Positions 25,117 to 38,057 of a DNA stretch of 64,000 bases are shown one piece after another (the stretch's first letter is position 1; each line of letters opens with the position of its first letter). The notes under the pieces are model-generated. The model was not told the DNA's origin. It saw only the letters and a program-made list of their open reading frames with translations, and did not search any database. Source of the stretch: Rhabditoides inermis (taxonomy: Eukaryota > Nematoda > Chromadorea > Rhabditida > Rhabditidae); assembly GCA_963966185.1 (NCBI GenBank), contig CAWZYM010000190.1, positions 438,311 to 502,310 on the forward strand, written 5' to 3'. The position numbers and the translations under genes are program-made.

Positions 25117-26860
25117 TCGCCCCGGCTGGGGCTATATAAAATTTGCTATGGTCCTTGTGGCTGGGGATTTCACAACATCTAGCTCAGTGACTATTACACC
25201 TACACAGCTCATACTCTAAACTTAACATTCTTATGGTGACCGCATGCAATCGTTTCATTTTCACGCTCACACCTCTACTTACCATATGACTTTACTAAAA
25301 ACTTGACATAGCCTAAAAAACTTTTCACCCATATGCTCAGTCCATGTTTCAAGATGTGAATCTAATACTGTAAACTTAGACTTAGCACGCTATATTGACT
25401 TGACACACGTCACTACGACTTATTCCGATAACTCCTTTTATGGGTTTATATAGAAATTCCAAAATTTCAGAAGGACATAACTCAAGACTGAAGAAACATT
25501 TCACACTCAAACTACAAACTTAATATCAACTAATCACTCTTAACATACACACACTAGCATAGGTTCCTATCTAATTTCCTTAAATGGGTTCACTAACAAC
25601 TCGGTCCACTTCTATGTAAACCTACCTTCAAACTTCATATTTTTTCATGAAACTAGCACAGTAACATGAAACATGCATGTTATTTACAGTTTTACAGTTT
25701 CATTTCGAAAAACCAGTTCAAAAAAGTTTTACAGCATTTTTCATTTTCTGACAGGATCAATCACGTAAGATGCAAAACGCAAAAACCTTGAATATCTTCG
25801 TTAGTTTCAAAGACTAAAATTTCAAACTTCAGCTGATGATAGAAGACACTTGGCCGTTCACACCATTTCAATTTCAAGTGAAATACTCATTCCGTTTTCA
25901 AAATATAAATATTCAAATTTTCGTAGAAATTTTACATTTTTGATCATAACTTCTTTCATTTTCGATATTAATTTTTCAAATTTTCATGGTAAATCACTCT
26001 CTATGACACAATCAACACAAACACGTATGCTCAACTCTATTACTGAAAATAAAAATCATATTTCATCATTCACTAGATCAACTGCAATCTCTTACTATCT
26101 AAGAGTTGAGACCTGGATTTCGCACAGTAATTCATAACTCAAAAACTAATATTCACTGACAAAGATTCAGATTTTTCGCTTCACTGTGGAAGGATTTCAC
26201 TTTTTCAAAAAACCTTGATTTTCAACCAAATGTGGCTCATTTTTGCAGTTGAGCATATTGACCGCTGACAGGATCAATCAGGTAAGATGCAAAACATAAA
26301 ATACAGTACAACTATGTTTCAACTTTATAGAAAAATGATTAATTATCTCATCCCTTTCACCAATGACACCTTAGGGTCTGAGTACCTGCCAGGTACCGTC
26401 TCACCTGTCGCCTCTCACATGTCACCTGAGATAAGTTAGCAAAAACTTCAAATTTCACTTTACGACCCTGTAACTTTCGTCTAGATGATAGTTGACACCT
26501 GGATTTTCCTATTTAATTATCACTACCGTAATACATTCAATCATGAATTATTTCAGATTTTTAATAAATGTTTAATTTTTTTTCCAATTTTCGTCTGTTT
26601 GAAACTGAAAATTGTACTAAAACTTATATCTCGTTTTGTTTTCAAGGTAGAACGTCCATACTTGGTACAAGTAACAAGTAAATGATTACATTTTTTTAGG
26701 TAAACAATTTATGTAAACAAGTAAACGAAAAAGTAAACAACTTCAATTATTCTAATTTTGATGTCTAAACTACACTAGAACAGTATGAGAGTTACAAAGT
26801 AGTGTTTACAAGTCAATTTAACAAATAAACAAATGTGTAAACACATGTAGTCATCGAAGC
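25117..26860 (+). repeat. non-coding left arm of the large element
   Basis: Homologous to the left 1.7 kb of the A units, with the paired CTGACAGGATCAATCA motifs (about 25750 and 26267) and GTAAACA clusters near 26697-26840. Homology fades just before a short palindrome at about 26853 (AGCCGTCCGGCT), after which the gene region starts. A short open frame at the left end starts at the ATG of TTTGCTATGG, as in sister units, but I do not support it as a gene. Confidence 0.7.
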
Positions 26861-26888
26861 CGTCCGGCTCACTTTCTTATCACTATAA

Positions 26889-26894
26889 TTTATT
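26889..26894 (-). terminator. AATAAA polyadenylation signal overlapping the stop codon
   Basis: On the minus strand the glycoprotein gene ends TAATAAA: the TAA stop (26893-26895) overlaps a canonical AATAAA hexamer. This gives a very short 3' UTR, a compactness common in viral and transposon genes. Confidence 0.6.
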
Positions 26895-28654
26895 AACAAA
26901 TATTACCGCCCACATTGTTGCGAAACTGGCGAACACATCTAACATACGGCATCACTTTCCACTTCAAATACACAACAACTCCGAGAAGCACTATTCCAAA
27001 CACAATCATACACGAAACGATAAGCGCAGATAGCCAATCAACAGAACTCCGAGAACGGCGAGTTTCCAGAGAAGGCAGCCGAGACGTCATAGGGCCTGTC
27101 AACTTTTCCACCTCTTCCGTCAGAACGTGCGGTTCACCCTGAAATAACATCTCTCTCTCCCTCTCTCCCTCCCTCTCTCTCTCTCTCATACACACATTTT
27201 CCTCCCCCTTCACGCACCATGTCAACATTCACTGTGAATGATTCAAATGAGAGTCCCTTCATCACTGTGTCTCCGCATTGCATGTCCTCGCCAACTCGCA
27301 GCTGCTTCACCAGTATTCCGGAACTGCCTACGAGAATGCGCTCTGTGCCACCCTCCAATCTAATCGTACACTCCTGAAAAGAGAACATTTGCACTAACAA
27401 AACAGACAATACTTACCTTTACTGTAGTCGCAATTACATAAACATCTCGAATCAGACGAACATGGGTGAAACTGTTGTTGTACTTCATATAATGCAATGA
27501 GCAAGCGGTTCCGAAATTGAGATGACTACAGTCGTTTGCCGATTGAATGGTACTCGGCACGCACTCAAAATCTCCTCCCGCCTGAATACACAACTACATA
27601 AATACATACCATGCAACGAATAAACTGTACCTTTTCAATGCATCCAGAAACTCCGATATGGCCTTCACTTTCACTGTCGAAACTGTACAAAGGAACGTCA
27701 TGGAAACTATATATTTTGTTCTTTCTATCCAGGAAACCGGTGTCCGCAAACTGCAAAACTGTTCATTCATTAAGTGTTCATGTAAAAATCATATTTCACG
27801 GACCTGGTTAAATACTCCAACTTTTCTCTGCCTGGCATCTTCAAAGGTGAGTGTAGTGTGAATACTAGAAGTGTTCACATCACAGCTGGAGACAACAGCG
27901 GAAATATCACGAACGGCTGCCAGATAGTTCAAACTGCCAGTGAAGTTCACAATGTCCTGAACACGTAATAACGTGATACACTAATCGAAACTGAAGAAAT
28001 ACTGAACTCACCGTAGGTAGATCACTGGCGAACGAACCTGCCAACTTATTAGCAATAAATAAAGAATACAATTCGCTGTTCAATCTCGTCGTTCCAATTT
28101 CCGCATGCAATTTCCTAAATTCATAATCACAATTTCACACACACACACACATCAATGTCACTTACGTTATGCTGTTTCTTGCATCCAGAACAGCTTCCTC
28201 CACGTTGTTGATTCTTCCGTTAAGTTCATGATAAGCGTACTGTTGAGAAATAGATAGGCCAACATTTATGATTTGCAGAAGAAAAATAATAGATCTCTTG
28301 TTACGTTTGATTTCAGAAACTGCCTTATGCGGGACTGAAATCAAATTAACATTTTAATTATTACAAAATTTTATGTACCTGTTGTACAATAGGCTTGCAA
28401 TGTTTTGTTATAGGCTTCCAGCATGAAATCATTCACATGAGAATACGAGAAGCGAAAAACGACATCAGCTTGCACGTAGGGACCCGCAATTCTAAATAGC
28501 CAAACAATTTATGCATGCATTTATATATGTAGACCATTGCTCACCTTGCTATTTTCCCACTATTGTGTAATTCGAGTAGTCCGTTGTTGAGCACACGAAA
28601 CGATGAGTGAATGGGAATCAGGAGCAAGAGGAGGAGAAGGCGTAAAATCATCAT
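26893..28654 (-). CDS. class I fusion-glycoprotein-like type I membrane protein (444 aa, 9 exons)
   Basis: Nine exons with GT-AG introns in one frame: 28654-28545, 28491-28379, 28334-28166, 28114-28012, 27956-27804, 27750-27631, 27581-27417, 27373-27218, 27138-26893. The product starts with a leucine-rich signal peptide (about residues 1-19). A furin-like R-N-K-R lies at 85-88, followed at once by a hydrophobic segment (about 89-104) and a polar, heptad-like stretch (about 105-150). It has four N-X-S/T sequons, scattered cysteines and a membrane span at about 399-421 with a short basic tail. This order is known from class I viral fusion proteins such as baculovirus F and errantivirus Env; 444 aa is near Env size. 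I see no stop or frameshift. The family is inferred from layout, not from recognised sequence identity. It diverges from the Rep-helicase gene. Confidence 0.72.
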
Positions 28655-29572
28655 ACTGAAACACTTAAATTAACAATCATCAACAGAAAAGTGCATTGTA
28701 CATAATAAAAAGTACATAATATAACAAAGAATGACACAGAAAAATTGTGCCTAAGTTAAAAAAAGCTCTTCCATGAGTGTGGTTGATTACGATATGAGAA
28801 CATTGAGAACGCGTCTGTTCTGCAGCAGACAGCACACGCCTCTGGTATTTCACAGTGCTCATTCAGATAGCGCGTCTTCAAAGGGTTTCCCAGCAGACAG
28901 CTTTCCCATTCCCCGTGGCAACATGACCTCATTTTACACATCCAGAAATAAGCGCAATCACGTCATTGCCCCGCCCCCAAAATGACGTCAGCCAATCATT
29001 TTGCACTACCGTATTTCTTTCGTATTATTTTTGCACTACCGTATACATTTCGTATTATTTAGTTCTGTTTTCAATGTTTCAATGAATATCGTAACACTAC
29101 TGCGTGTCAAAGATAAGTAAACATGTCACAAGCGCAATCACGTCATTGCCCCGCCCACTAAATGCCGTCAGCCAATCATATTGCACTACCGTATACCTCT
29201 AATATTATTTAGTTCTATTTTTAATGTTTTCATGGGATAAAAAAGACCACTGTGTCAATGTTGCATTGTTTTAAGTTTGAATACACATCTGCTCATTTAC
29301 ACAAGTCATGTATGCAGGTGCACGCGTTGTTCGATCTATCACGACATACGCTTCTGTTCTACAACAGACACAAATGGCCTCTGGTATTTCAGACTGCTGA
29401 GATAGCGCCTCTACAAAAGGTTTCCCAGCAGACGTATTCCCATGCCCCAGGGCAACATGACCTCTACGCAGACACAAACACGCGCCAAAACGTTCATTCA
29501 CATCTGTACACACATTTCCATAATATTGTTCACTTCTTACACCTTACACTGTTTCATTCATTTCCCTTCAGA
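28655..29572. promoter_or_regulatory. divergent promoter region with duplicated modules
   Basis: It separates two diverging genes. Module Y occurs at 28951 and 29131 (180 bp apart). Both copies hold a CCCCGCCC GC box, a CRE-type site (TGACGTCA at 28983-28990; TGCCGTCA at 29163-29170), an adjacent GCCAATCA CCAAT box and TTGCACTACCGTAT. A second block, X (28811-28930 and 29350-29464), flanks the pair, giving the order X-Y-Y-X, all in direct orientation. TATA-like words are GATAAAAAAG (29236) for the plus gene and TATATT (28723-28718, minus) for the minus gene. CRE plus CCAAT plus GC box suggests cAMP/stress-responsive or constitutive animal-type transcription. Confidence 0.6.
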
Positions 29573-29894
29573 ATGAGCAACATCGATAAACTCTTTTCGA
29601 AGATGTTTACGAGGGCTCGTGTACTGTGCGAAGTGAAGGTGAAGACAGGAAGGATCGAGAAGATGAACGGTGACTGTGTTGTCAACGCAGCCAACGTGGG
29701 ACTGATTCCCGGTGAGTGTTCATATCAGTTCCATTTCGATTACGTCCGTTTAGGTAGCGGAATCGACGGCGCGATTCGGAGGGCGGCCGGGAAGAAGCTC
29801 ACTGAGGAGACGAGCGCTCTCATGCAGAGCAGAGGGAGGAACCTCGACGTTGGAGAGGCAGTGGTCACCAAGGGTCACAAGCTGTGCAAGAGTG

Positions 29895-29934
<40 letters not shown>

Positions 29935-30461
29935 TCTCTTTCGCTCTCTCTCCCTCGCTTTTTCTGTTTGCGAAGTATTCCCCTGTTTAACTGTTCCTTT
30001 CAGGAATCATCCACGTGGCTGGTCCGTACGTGAATGAGGGCACGGTCCCCTCGCAGCACCAGTGTGACCAGCTCCGGATGGCGTACCGGAACGTGTTCCA
30101 GAAGGCGGAGGAGCTGAAGGTGCAGAGACTGGTGAGTACACAACACAAAAACAATTTCAAATTGGGTTTTGTTTCAGGTCGTGCCTTTTCTATCGATTGG
30201 AGTTTTCCATTTCCCCAAGGAAATGGGAGTGAAGATCGCGATGGAAGAAGCGTGGAGATTCAAGAATACGACCTCTGTAAGTCACACTAAAAATTGAATA
30301 TATGTTTCAACGTCTTTGCAGGCCGTGGAAGTGATTGTGTTGGTGTGCAGTGATGTTCACATCACACAACTCGCAGACAGCGACAACGAGCGTCGCTACC
30401 AAGAACAGTACGACCGCGTCGTGAGGAAGGTGCGAGAGGAGAACGCGCGCAAGATGCTGGA
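29573..30461 (+). other. macro domain (ADP-ribose binding), exons 1-5 of the Rep-helicase gene
   Basis: Exons 29573-29711, 29754-29891, 30004-30131, 30178-30276, 30322-30461. Macro hallmarks in order: a GD-type turn and VVNAAN (residues 36-41), GSGIDGAIRRAAG at the next exon junction, DVGEAVVTKGHKL, IIHVAGP and a late FPKEMGVKIAMEEAW helix. VNAAN and the glycine-rich loop form the ADP-ribose pocket of this fold in other proteins. Some macro domains remove or read ADP-ribose marks and occur in RNA viruses that counter host PARPs. Whether this one is a hydrolase or only a binder cannot be told here. I know of no standard Helitron with this domain. Confidence 0.85.
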
Positions 30462-30464
30462 GTG

Positions 30465-30515
<51 letters not shown>

Positions 30516-30661
30516 GCTTCTCAAATGTTCAATGCAGGAAAGTTGCGGCGGAGGATGAGATGCCGCCATTGGACAGAGTCATGGGCTTCGTCCAAGAGAT
30601 GATCGCAGAGAGAGGAAGCAGCATCGACCTTCTCTTGCCCATCAACACTGCTCTCGTAAGT

Positions 30662-30708
<47 letters not shown>

Positions 30709-31323
30709 TTCTTTCTCTCTCTTTCTCTCTCTCTCTCTCTCTTTCTCTCGTCAGTGCTCTCTCTCTCTCTTTCTCAAAATTGTTGTTTACAGAACAGCCG
30801 GCGACGTTTCCGCCACACGTTCGGAGCGACCGGAGCTGCGCAGATTATATCCATTCCTGAATCTCACAGTTACGCTGTTGCCATGTAAGCCAATATCAGA
30901 AATTGATAATATCAATGAAATGTAATCATGTCAGCTATGTGTCTGGGGAACACGTGGTAAGATACTACGATGCGTCTTTGATTGGATCGGATCGACCGGT
31001 GGACACTTGGGTTCGTGAAACATATTGATTTCTATCGTTTGTTCTCAATTCAGTTCAACGAGGAGACGATCAGACAGCTGGTGCACCTCTTCGGAGCACT
31101 GTTCGAGGATGCGCCGATTCGACTATCCGTCGATGTGGCAATCGAAGGATGCAAGAAGGTATTCTATTTATCACTTATTTTAAAATGCATTGGCTTGCAA
31201 TCATCTCTCAGTAATCATTTCATGCCTTGTCCATAATTTGTGATAATTTAAGGGCATTACGAGTCAAGAGTGGGCAGTCGCCACTCTCATCTGTGCACTG
31301 GGCGGTTGCGAGCCTGCCAGGTC

Positions 31324-31378
<55 letters not shown>

Positions 31379-32010
31379 TCTCTCTTTTTTCTCTCTTTCT
31401 TTCTCTCACTGTTATTTCTCATTCGTTTAGTCACTCCTGGAACGCCTCTCTCGTGAAGGAGGCGATGGCAGGTGCGCAGGCGAGGAAGGGAGACTGGGGC
31501 AGCTACGCCAATCTGTGTGATGTGCACAAGTGAGTCCACATCATTCATGTTGATATCACTGATCACAAGTTTCAGTCGCATTGTTCCGCGTGGCGGATTC
31601 GTCAATTTCGCTATTCACCAGGACAGTTTTTGTGCGGAGAAAACTAACAAGTGAGTATAGCGTATAAACTTCCATTCATTCTCATTTCTCTTAGGTTTGC
31701 GGCGCCTCAGAGGGAGATTGAGTATTCTGTGGAGAAGGAGACGAGTCCTGCGACTGTGAAGAAGGCAACTGCAATGGAGAAGAAGGAAGGCGGAAAGAAG
31801 AAGGGGACCAATCCGGAGATCGAGTACGTCTTGGACAGAGGAGCGAGACTGGTCAGTTGGTTCATCCTGTTGTCTTTCATTTATTGTTATATTCAGCCGA
31901 TGCACGGGGAGATGGCAGAGACGGAGTGTGTGGACAAGGCGTGTGAGTATCTGCAGAGGATCGCGCAGATGGAAATCGAAGGAGCGCAGATGGTCCAGAG
32001 TGTGATGGTA

Positions 32011-32066
<56 letters not shown>

Positions 32067-32316
32067 TGTTTTGTAGTTCCTGAACCGGGATGGTGCGATG
32101 CCGATTGTCCATCCGACTGGCACGCTTCCGGCCATCCAGATACACCACCACGAGAAGTTTCAGCACTACGTCATCACCTCGTGAGTACTACACAATTACA
32201 ATACCACATTGAAATGCATTGTATTCAGATATGATCCGGAGAAGCACGTTGTGAAGATCTATGATAGCACGATTGATAACAAGGATAGCGTGGAGGATTA
32301 CGTGAGTTTCTCTTCT

Positions 32317-32370
<54 letters not shown>

Positions 32371-33464
32371 CTCTCTCTTTCTCTCTCTCTTCCTTTCTTT
32401 CTTTCTCTCTCTCTCTTCCTTTCTTTCTTTCTCTCGCTCTCCCTCCCTCTGTCCTTCTCTCTCGCGTAGGCAATGAAAAAGCAACACAAAGAGATTATTC
32501 TACATTATCATAACAGAACGTACACTATCACAACCTCTTTTCTCGTTTTTTGTGGTGCACAGTTCACATTTCACAGTTCACATTTAGTTGATGGACTGTC
32601 TTCCGTTGCGTAAGCAGATCCAGTTCGTGTACAGAGACGTGTTTCCGGGAGAGGACATTCGCATCGCAGTGGAGACGGATTACGACTGCCAGAAAGTGAG
32701 TGCATTATTATTTCAAATAGTTGCAAACTTGTTTTAAAAAATCCAACTACTGATTGTTGCAGGACGACTGGAGTTGTGGCTTCCGGTGTCTGGGTGTGTT
32801 TATTGCGCTTCTTCGCGGTGACGACCCCGCCAGGTAAGTACTTATCATCTTGTGTTTTATTATGATTTGTTCAGAATCGTCTGGAATCGGCATGCTCTCT
32901 GTACTCTGATGACTGATGCGATGCAGAACAAGTACTCGTGGTCTCACTACAACAGTGCCGTTCTCGGAAGGTGATACATGTAGATACCATTCCATATATT
33001 CCAACACGTCTTCTATACAACTACATACACACACACACACACACATATCATATAAATTGTGAAAGTTGTTTTCTTTCAGTCATCGAGATCGACGGACCAC
33101 TCAGACTGAATCCCTTTTCCATTTCCGCCTCAACCAGCGCACTTTCGTTGTCACTTCGACTGATAACAAGTATGTTCATTTGTGTTTTTTTCTGTTTTTT
33201 TCATTGCGTTGATTGCTTAGGGATGTCGAGCGGGGACGACTGAGGGGAGCTCTGACCAGGCGGGAAGCGAGACGAGAGAGGACACCGTCACCTGTGTTCA
33301 TGGAGCTGGACAGAGAGGAGATAGAGAGTGTCGCCTCGAGTGTGTCTTCTGTCACGTCTTCTGTTACATCGACTCCCAGAAGTGGACGAAAGCTGACTCC
33401 GAGGCAGAAGAAGGACCTGCAGAATGAGCGAAAACGACTGTCGCTATCAAGAGGTATCTCTTCT

Positions 33465-33508
<44 letters not shown>

Positions 33509-34107
33509 CTCTCTCTCTCTGGAAGAGAGAAAGTTTCTCTGTGTATATAAAACCTCTTTGCAGAAAGCGCTGAACAGAGAGAGGCACGATTGAAGCGAAA
33601 TCGGGAATACAAAGAAAACAAACGTGCAGATGGTGAATATTATATAATTTTTAAATGTACTGTTTTGAAAATATTTTTTCAGAAACGCCTAAGAAGAGAG
33701 CTAAACGACTCTTCGATAAATCTTCGGAATGGACGGAAAGAATAGAACAAGGTAGTATCAATATCCATAATTCTTATTGCGAATTTTTCTCATTTGCAGA
33801 GGAAGAAGAACATCGCGTAAGGAGATTGGAGAAAAAACAGATACGATCCCATCAACGTCGCGCATCTGGTATGTGAATTACTTTATTATGATTTGTGTTT
33901 ATTCTTCTTTTTTCAGAGACTGAAGAAGAACATGCAATTCGCCTCCGAAAACAAGCTGATCACGATCTTGTGATGCGCCAAACAAGTACGTTGTATGAAA
34001 CATAGTCGTACTCATTTGCACTAATCTCATTTCAACTCTAGGTTCGTATGACAAGAGTGAGGAGGTGAACGAGCGACGCGCGGCGCAGAGGCATGCTCCC
34101 AAACACC

Positions 34108-34170
<63 letters not shown>

Positions 34171-34398
34171 TGCAGCCGGCTTCTTCGAGAGCTACGAGGG
34201 AGTGGAGCAGCACGACTGTGGAGACTTCACCGTAGCGTGCGAGTTCTGTGGAGCAGTCTACCTGGAGGGAGAGTCGCAGTCCGTCAAGTGCTGCCTCGCT
34301 GGCAACTACAAGCCGACCGACTGGGCAGAGAGGCCGGCAGAAGTCAAGGAGATCCTCGGAGCAATGTGGGTTGCGGGAGAGACAGAAAGAGAGAAGGG

Positions 34399-34465
<67 letters not shown>

Positions 34466-34577
34466 CAAGTTGTTTCAGGCTGGTGCAGAACAACTCCGTT
34501 GAATTGAATGCAAACCTTGCGCTGGCATCAATCAACCGAACGTCGCGAGATGTGAAAGGAGGAGTCTTTGCAAGGAA

Positions 34578-34622
<45 letters not shown>

Positions 34623-34826
34623 CTCACTGATTGCAGACACAAGGCGCGCCGTCCCACTCGCTGTCGTCTGCCATCCCCCGTTTCGCAGACCAGCCTCTGA
34701 TGTACGGACAGAGGTGGTTCGGAGACGGACTGTACCCGGACATCAGATGGTCGGAGAAGTACGGTAGATACATGCTTGGCAAGAAGGGACTCAGCCACGT
34801 GCAGGGCAGGAATCTCTCTCTGGTTC

Positions 34827-34883
<57 letters not shown>

Positions 34884-35343
34884 GTGTAAACGTCTAGGCT
34901 CTCGACCGACTCGCGGAGGTGTTGAGGGAGTGGAACCCGTACGTGAAGATGTACGTGTCGGAGGGGGAGAAGTCGCGCGGAGTGCCGAGGAGTGCGATGA
35001 AGACCCGCTGGCTGGTCATCCACCACGACTACGTCACACTCCAGCAGAGGGCGGATCCCGATGTGCACAAGGTGAGAGGCACTTTCTTTGATGACTGATT
35101 CTCTTCGTTTCCAGGGCGCGTACAGCAGACTGAAGGAGGGAGACGTGGTTCTCCTGGCGCAGACAGACAAGGAGGGACGGCCGCTGGACACTGCCAACCT
35201 CTCTGTCGAGTACATCCACACCGGCCGAAAGAGGGAGATCCCCCACTTCAGGTGAGTTAACAGAGAGAAAGAGAGAGGGAGAGAGAGAGAGAGAGAGAGA
35301 GAGTGAGATATAGAGAGATAGAGAGAGTGAGTGAGTGAGTGAG

Positions 35344-35391
<48 letters not shown>

Positions 35392-35661
35392 GAATACTGT
35401 ATTGATTGTAGCCCGCTGGTGGACCCGCTCTGCTATATTCTCATCCATGTGATGGGTGAGTCTGGCTACGACCCGCGTGCCCCTGGAGTGCGGCCGCAGC
35501 TCGCCCCTCTCAAGGACAAGAGACTCGGAGTCGCGCCCAGTGAGTTGCCAATGTACTGTTCCCCATTTGCACTTTCTGTTTCAGCTGACCGCTCATGTGG
35601 ACCGCGCCGCGGGACGGAAGAGCAGGAGCAGGAGGAGGAGGAAGGTATACTATTTCTCTCG

Positions 35662-35716
<55 letters not shown>

Positions 35717-35917
35717 GTATGCGTAATGTCTAATGTCAATTTGTCAATATATAGAGCGTGAGATGGACCATGACGAGGGTGACGTCATAGTAGAAGGAGA
35801 AGCTCCGGAGCGACTAGTGCAGGAGCAGGCGGAGCCATGCGGAGAAGAAGAGATGCTTCTACAGGACGAAGAAGGATTCCGGATTGGTGAGTCTCTCTCT
35901 CCCTCTCTTTCTTCCTT

Positions 35918-36003
<86 letters not shown>

Positions 36004-36494
36004 CTTCTCTGTTTCTCTCAAATTCATGTTCACTATCAGATGTGGGAGTGGAGGGACCAGTAGACGACACTGGAACGGAGATGGCAGATGAGCGTATGGA
36101 GGAAGACGAGGAGGATGAGAACGAGGGAGACTACGGTACAGTGATACAGTGTATAGATTATAAAGAACAAACAGAATATTGAACTCGGTCCAAGTAGCAT
36201 TACAATACAGTTGTGTGGAATCGTCAGGATACAGTAAAATAATTCAGTAATATAACGCTCAATGCATGATAATATATAACGGATTTCGATAGTCGCGTAA
36301 CTTTCTGCTTGTGGCTTCTAGAGAAATGAACTTTTGATGATTGATTTTCAGCTCCCCGCAACTGCAATGAGCCCGGAGAGGCGACTGTGAGAGCGAGCCG
36401 CGCCATTCGGACCAAGTCTCTCCTCACCAACGACAGAGACTTCTTCGGCGACATCGACCAGACAGTGAGTCTCTCTTTTTCTCTCTCACTCTTT

Positions 36495-36534
<40 letters not shown>

Positions 36535-38002
36535 TCACTCACAAACATACAACATACTGTCTAGGAGGAGTCTTCTTTCGTTCGCCCACAACTGCCACGC
36601 AATCGCTCTGCATCTGGCCGCAAGATTCGAGAGCACAAGCAAGAAGGTACGTCATCTTGATTTGTGAAAGAATGAGTTCATTACATTTATAGATTTTGTA
36701 ACACACCTTTTTTTTGAAACTGAGACACATCATTATCGAAACCAAGAAAACTTTAAAATAATACAGATAATAAAATAAGTCATGAAAATGAACATCACGT
36801 CTATATATATATATTTTTTTTTGAATTTTGCAGTCCGTACTTCGTGCATGTCTCGCCGGGAGGAGATGGTGTTCAAGATTAGGACGACTGAGAAGAACCT
36901 GGAGGAGCAGTCCCATCCGATCTTCTCTATGCTCGGACTGGGGCAGTTGTATGTGGAGGACCAGCACATGCGCATCATCCGCGCACAGTGAGTAGTACTG
37001 TATACAGTAGTCGTGTGTAGAAGATGACAGAACAGAACAGAATATTTATCTCGAATCAAATACATAGAACATTATAACACGTATATTACGGTACGGTTAC
37101 GGTAAAATACAGTAATGCAACGCCTACTGCGACTTCCATTAGATCAATAGCACGGATCTCGGTAGTACAGTGTATGCGTACGCGCTATTAGTAACCCATA
37201 TTGTAGACACGACTTCACGAAGATGCATCATGTGGAGAAGAGGACGATGTCAATTCAGGAGGTACGAATCTCTCTTTCTCTCTTGCTCTCCATTCTCTCT
37301 CAATCTCTCGCTCTCTGCTCTCGCTCTCTCTCTTTCTCACACAATTTTCTCTTTCCCTCTTCCGCTTCAAGACTTCGTTTTCAGATGCGTGAAGAGGTGG
37401 CACGTCTGAAGCAGAATCCTTCGAGGGAGAACAGGGCAACCATCCACCAGTCGAATGCGTTCCTTCGCTACAGGGACGCCGCCACCAAGCTGCGAGTCGA
37501 CCTCGGAGCTATTGTGAGAAAATAATTACAATGAAAATTCTGCTATTGAAAAGTAGCAATCACAAAAATATAACGAAAACACACAACACACAAATTAGAA
37601 AAAGTAGTATTGAAAAAAAGAATCCTTAAAAAAATAGCAATCACAAATTATCAAAAATACATTAGCATTTACTAATTCGTGCTCTTGTTTCAGTTCCTTG
37701 CGAATGCTGCTGTGAAGGGATCTCCGCGGTACATGAGGATGCAGGCAGAGAGGGCGACTGTTGTGATGAATGAGGTCGGATCGCCCGATCTCTTCATCAC
37801 ATTCACAGGTACAAGAAGGGAGAGAGAAAAGAAAGATAGAGAGAGATGAAGAAAGAGAAATAGAGAGAGTATACATTTTTCATTTCGTTCACTAATTTAA
37901 ATGTATAGGAAGTCCGGTGTGGGCAGAGATTCAGAGGAACCTGTTACCCGGACAGCGATGGGTGGACGCCCCGGATCTGGTCAATCGAGTGAGTATGGGA
38001 AG

Positions 38003-38057
<55 letters not shown>

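Noticed and set aside
10549..26137. Similar 72-95 codon frames near 10549, 21767, 23799 and 25850
   Set aside because: They sit at the same place in each A unit, but the frame is AT-rich with variable ends and a weak start; the A2 copy has lost the frame. More likely non-coding repeat.
29252..29572. Upstream in-frame extension of the Rep-helicase start
   Set aside because: It overlaps the duplicated promoter block X, shows no macro-domain relationship, and a good splice acceptor lies just before the chosen ATG.
31615..32166. 183-codon minus-strand frame
   Set aside because: It is antisense to protease-domain exons and runs through an intron microsatellite; no domain or splice structure supports it.
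34532..35221. 229-codon minus-strand frame
   Set aside because: Antisense to exons 29-31 of the Rep-helicase gene and a GA tract; a shadow frame.
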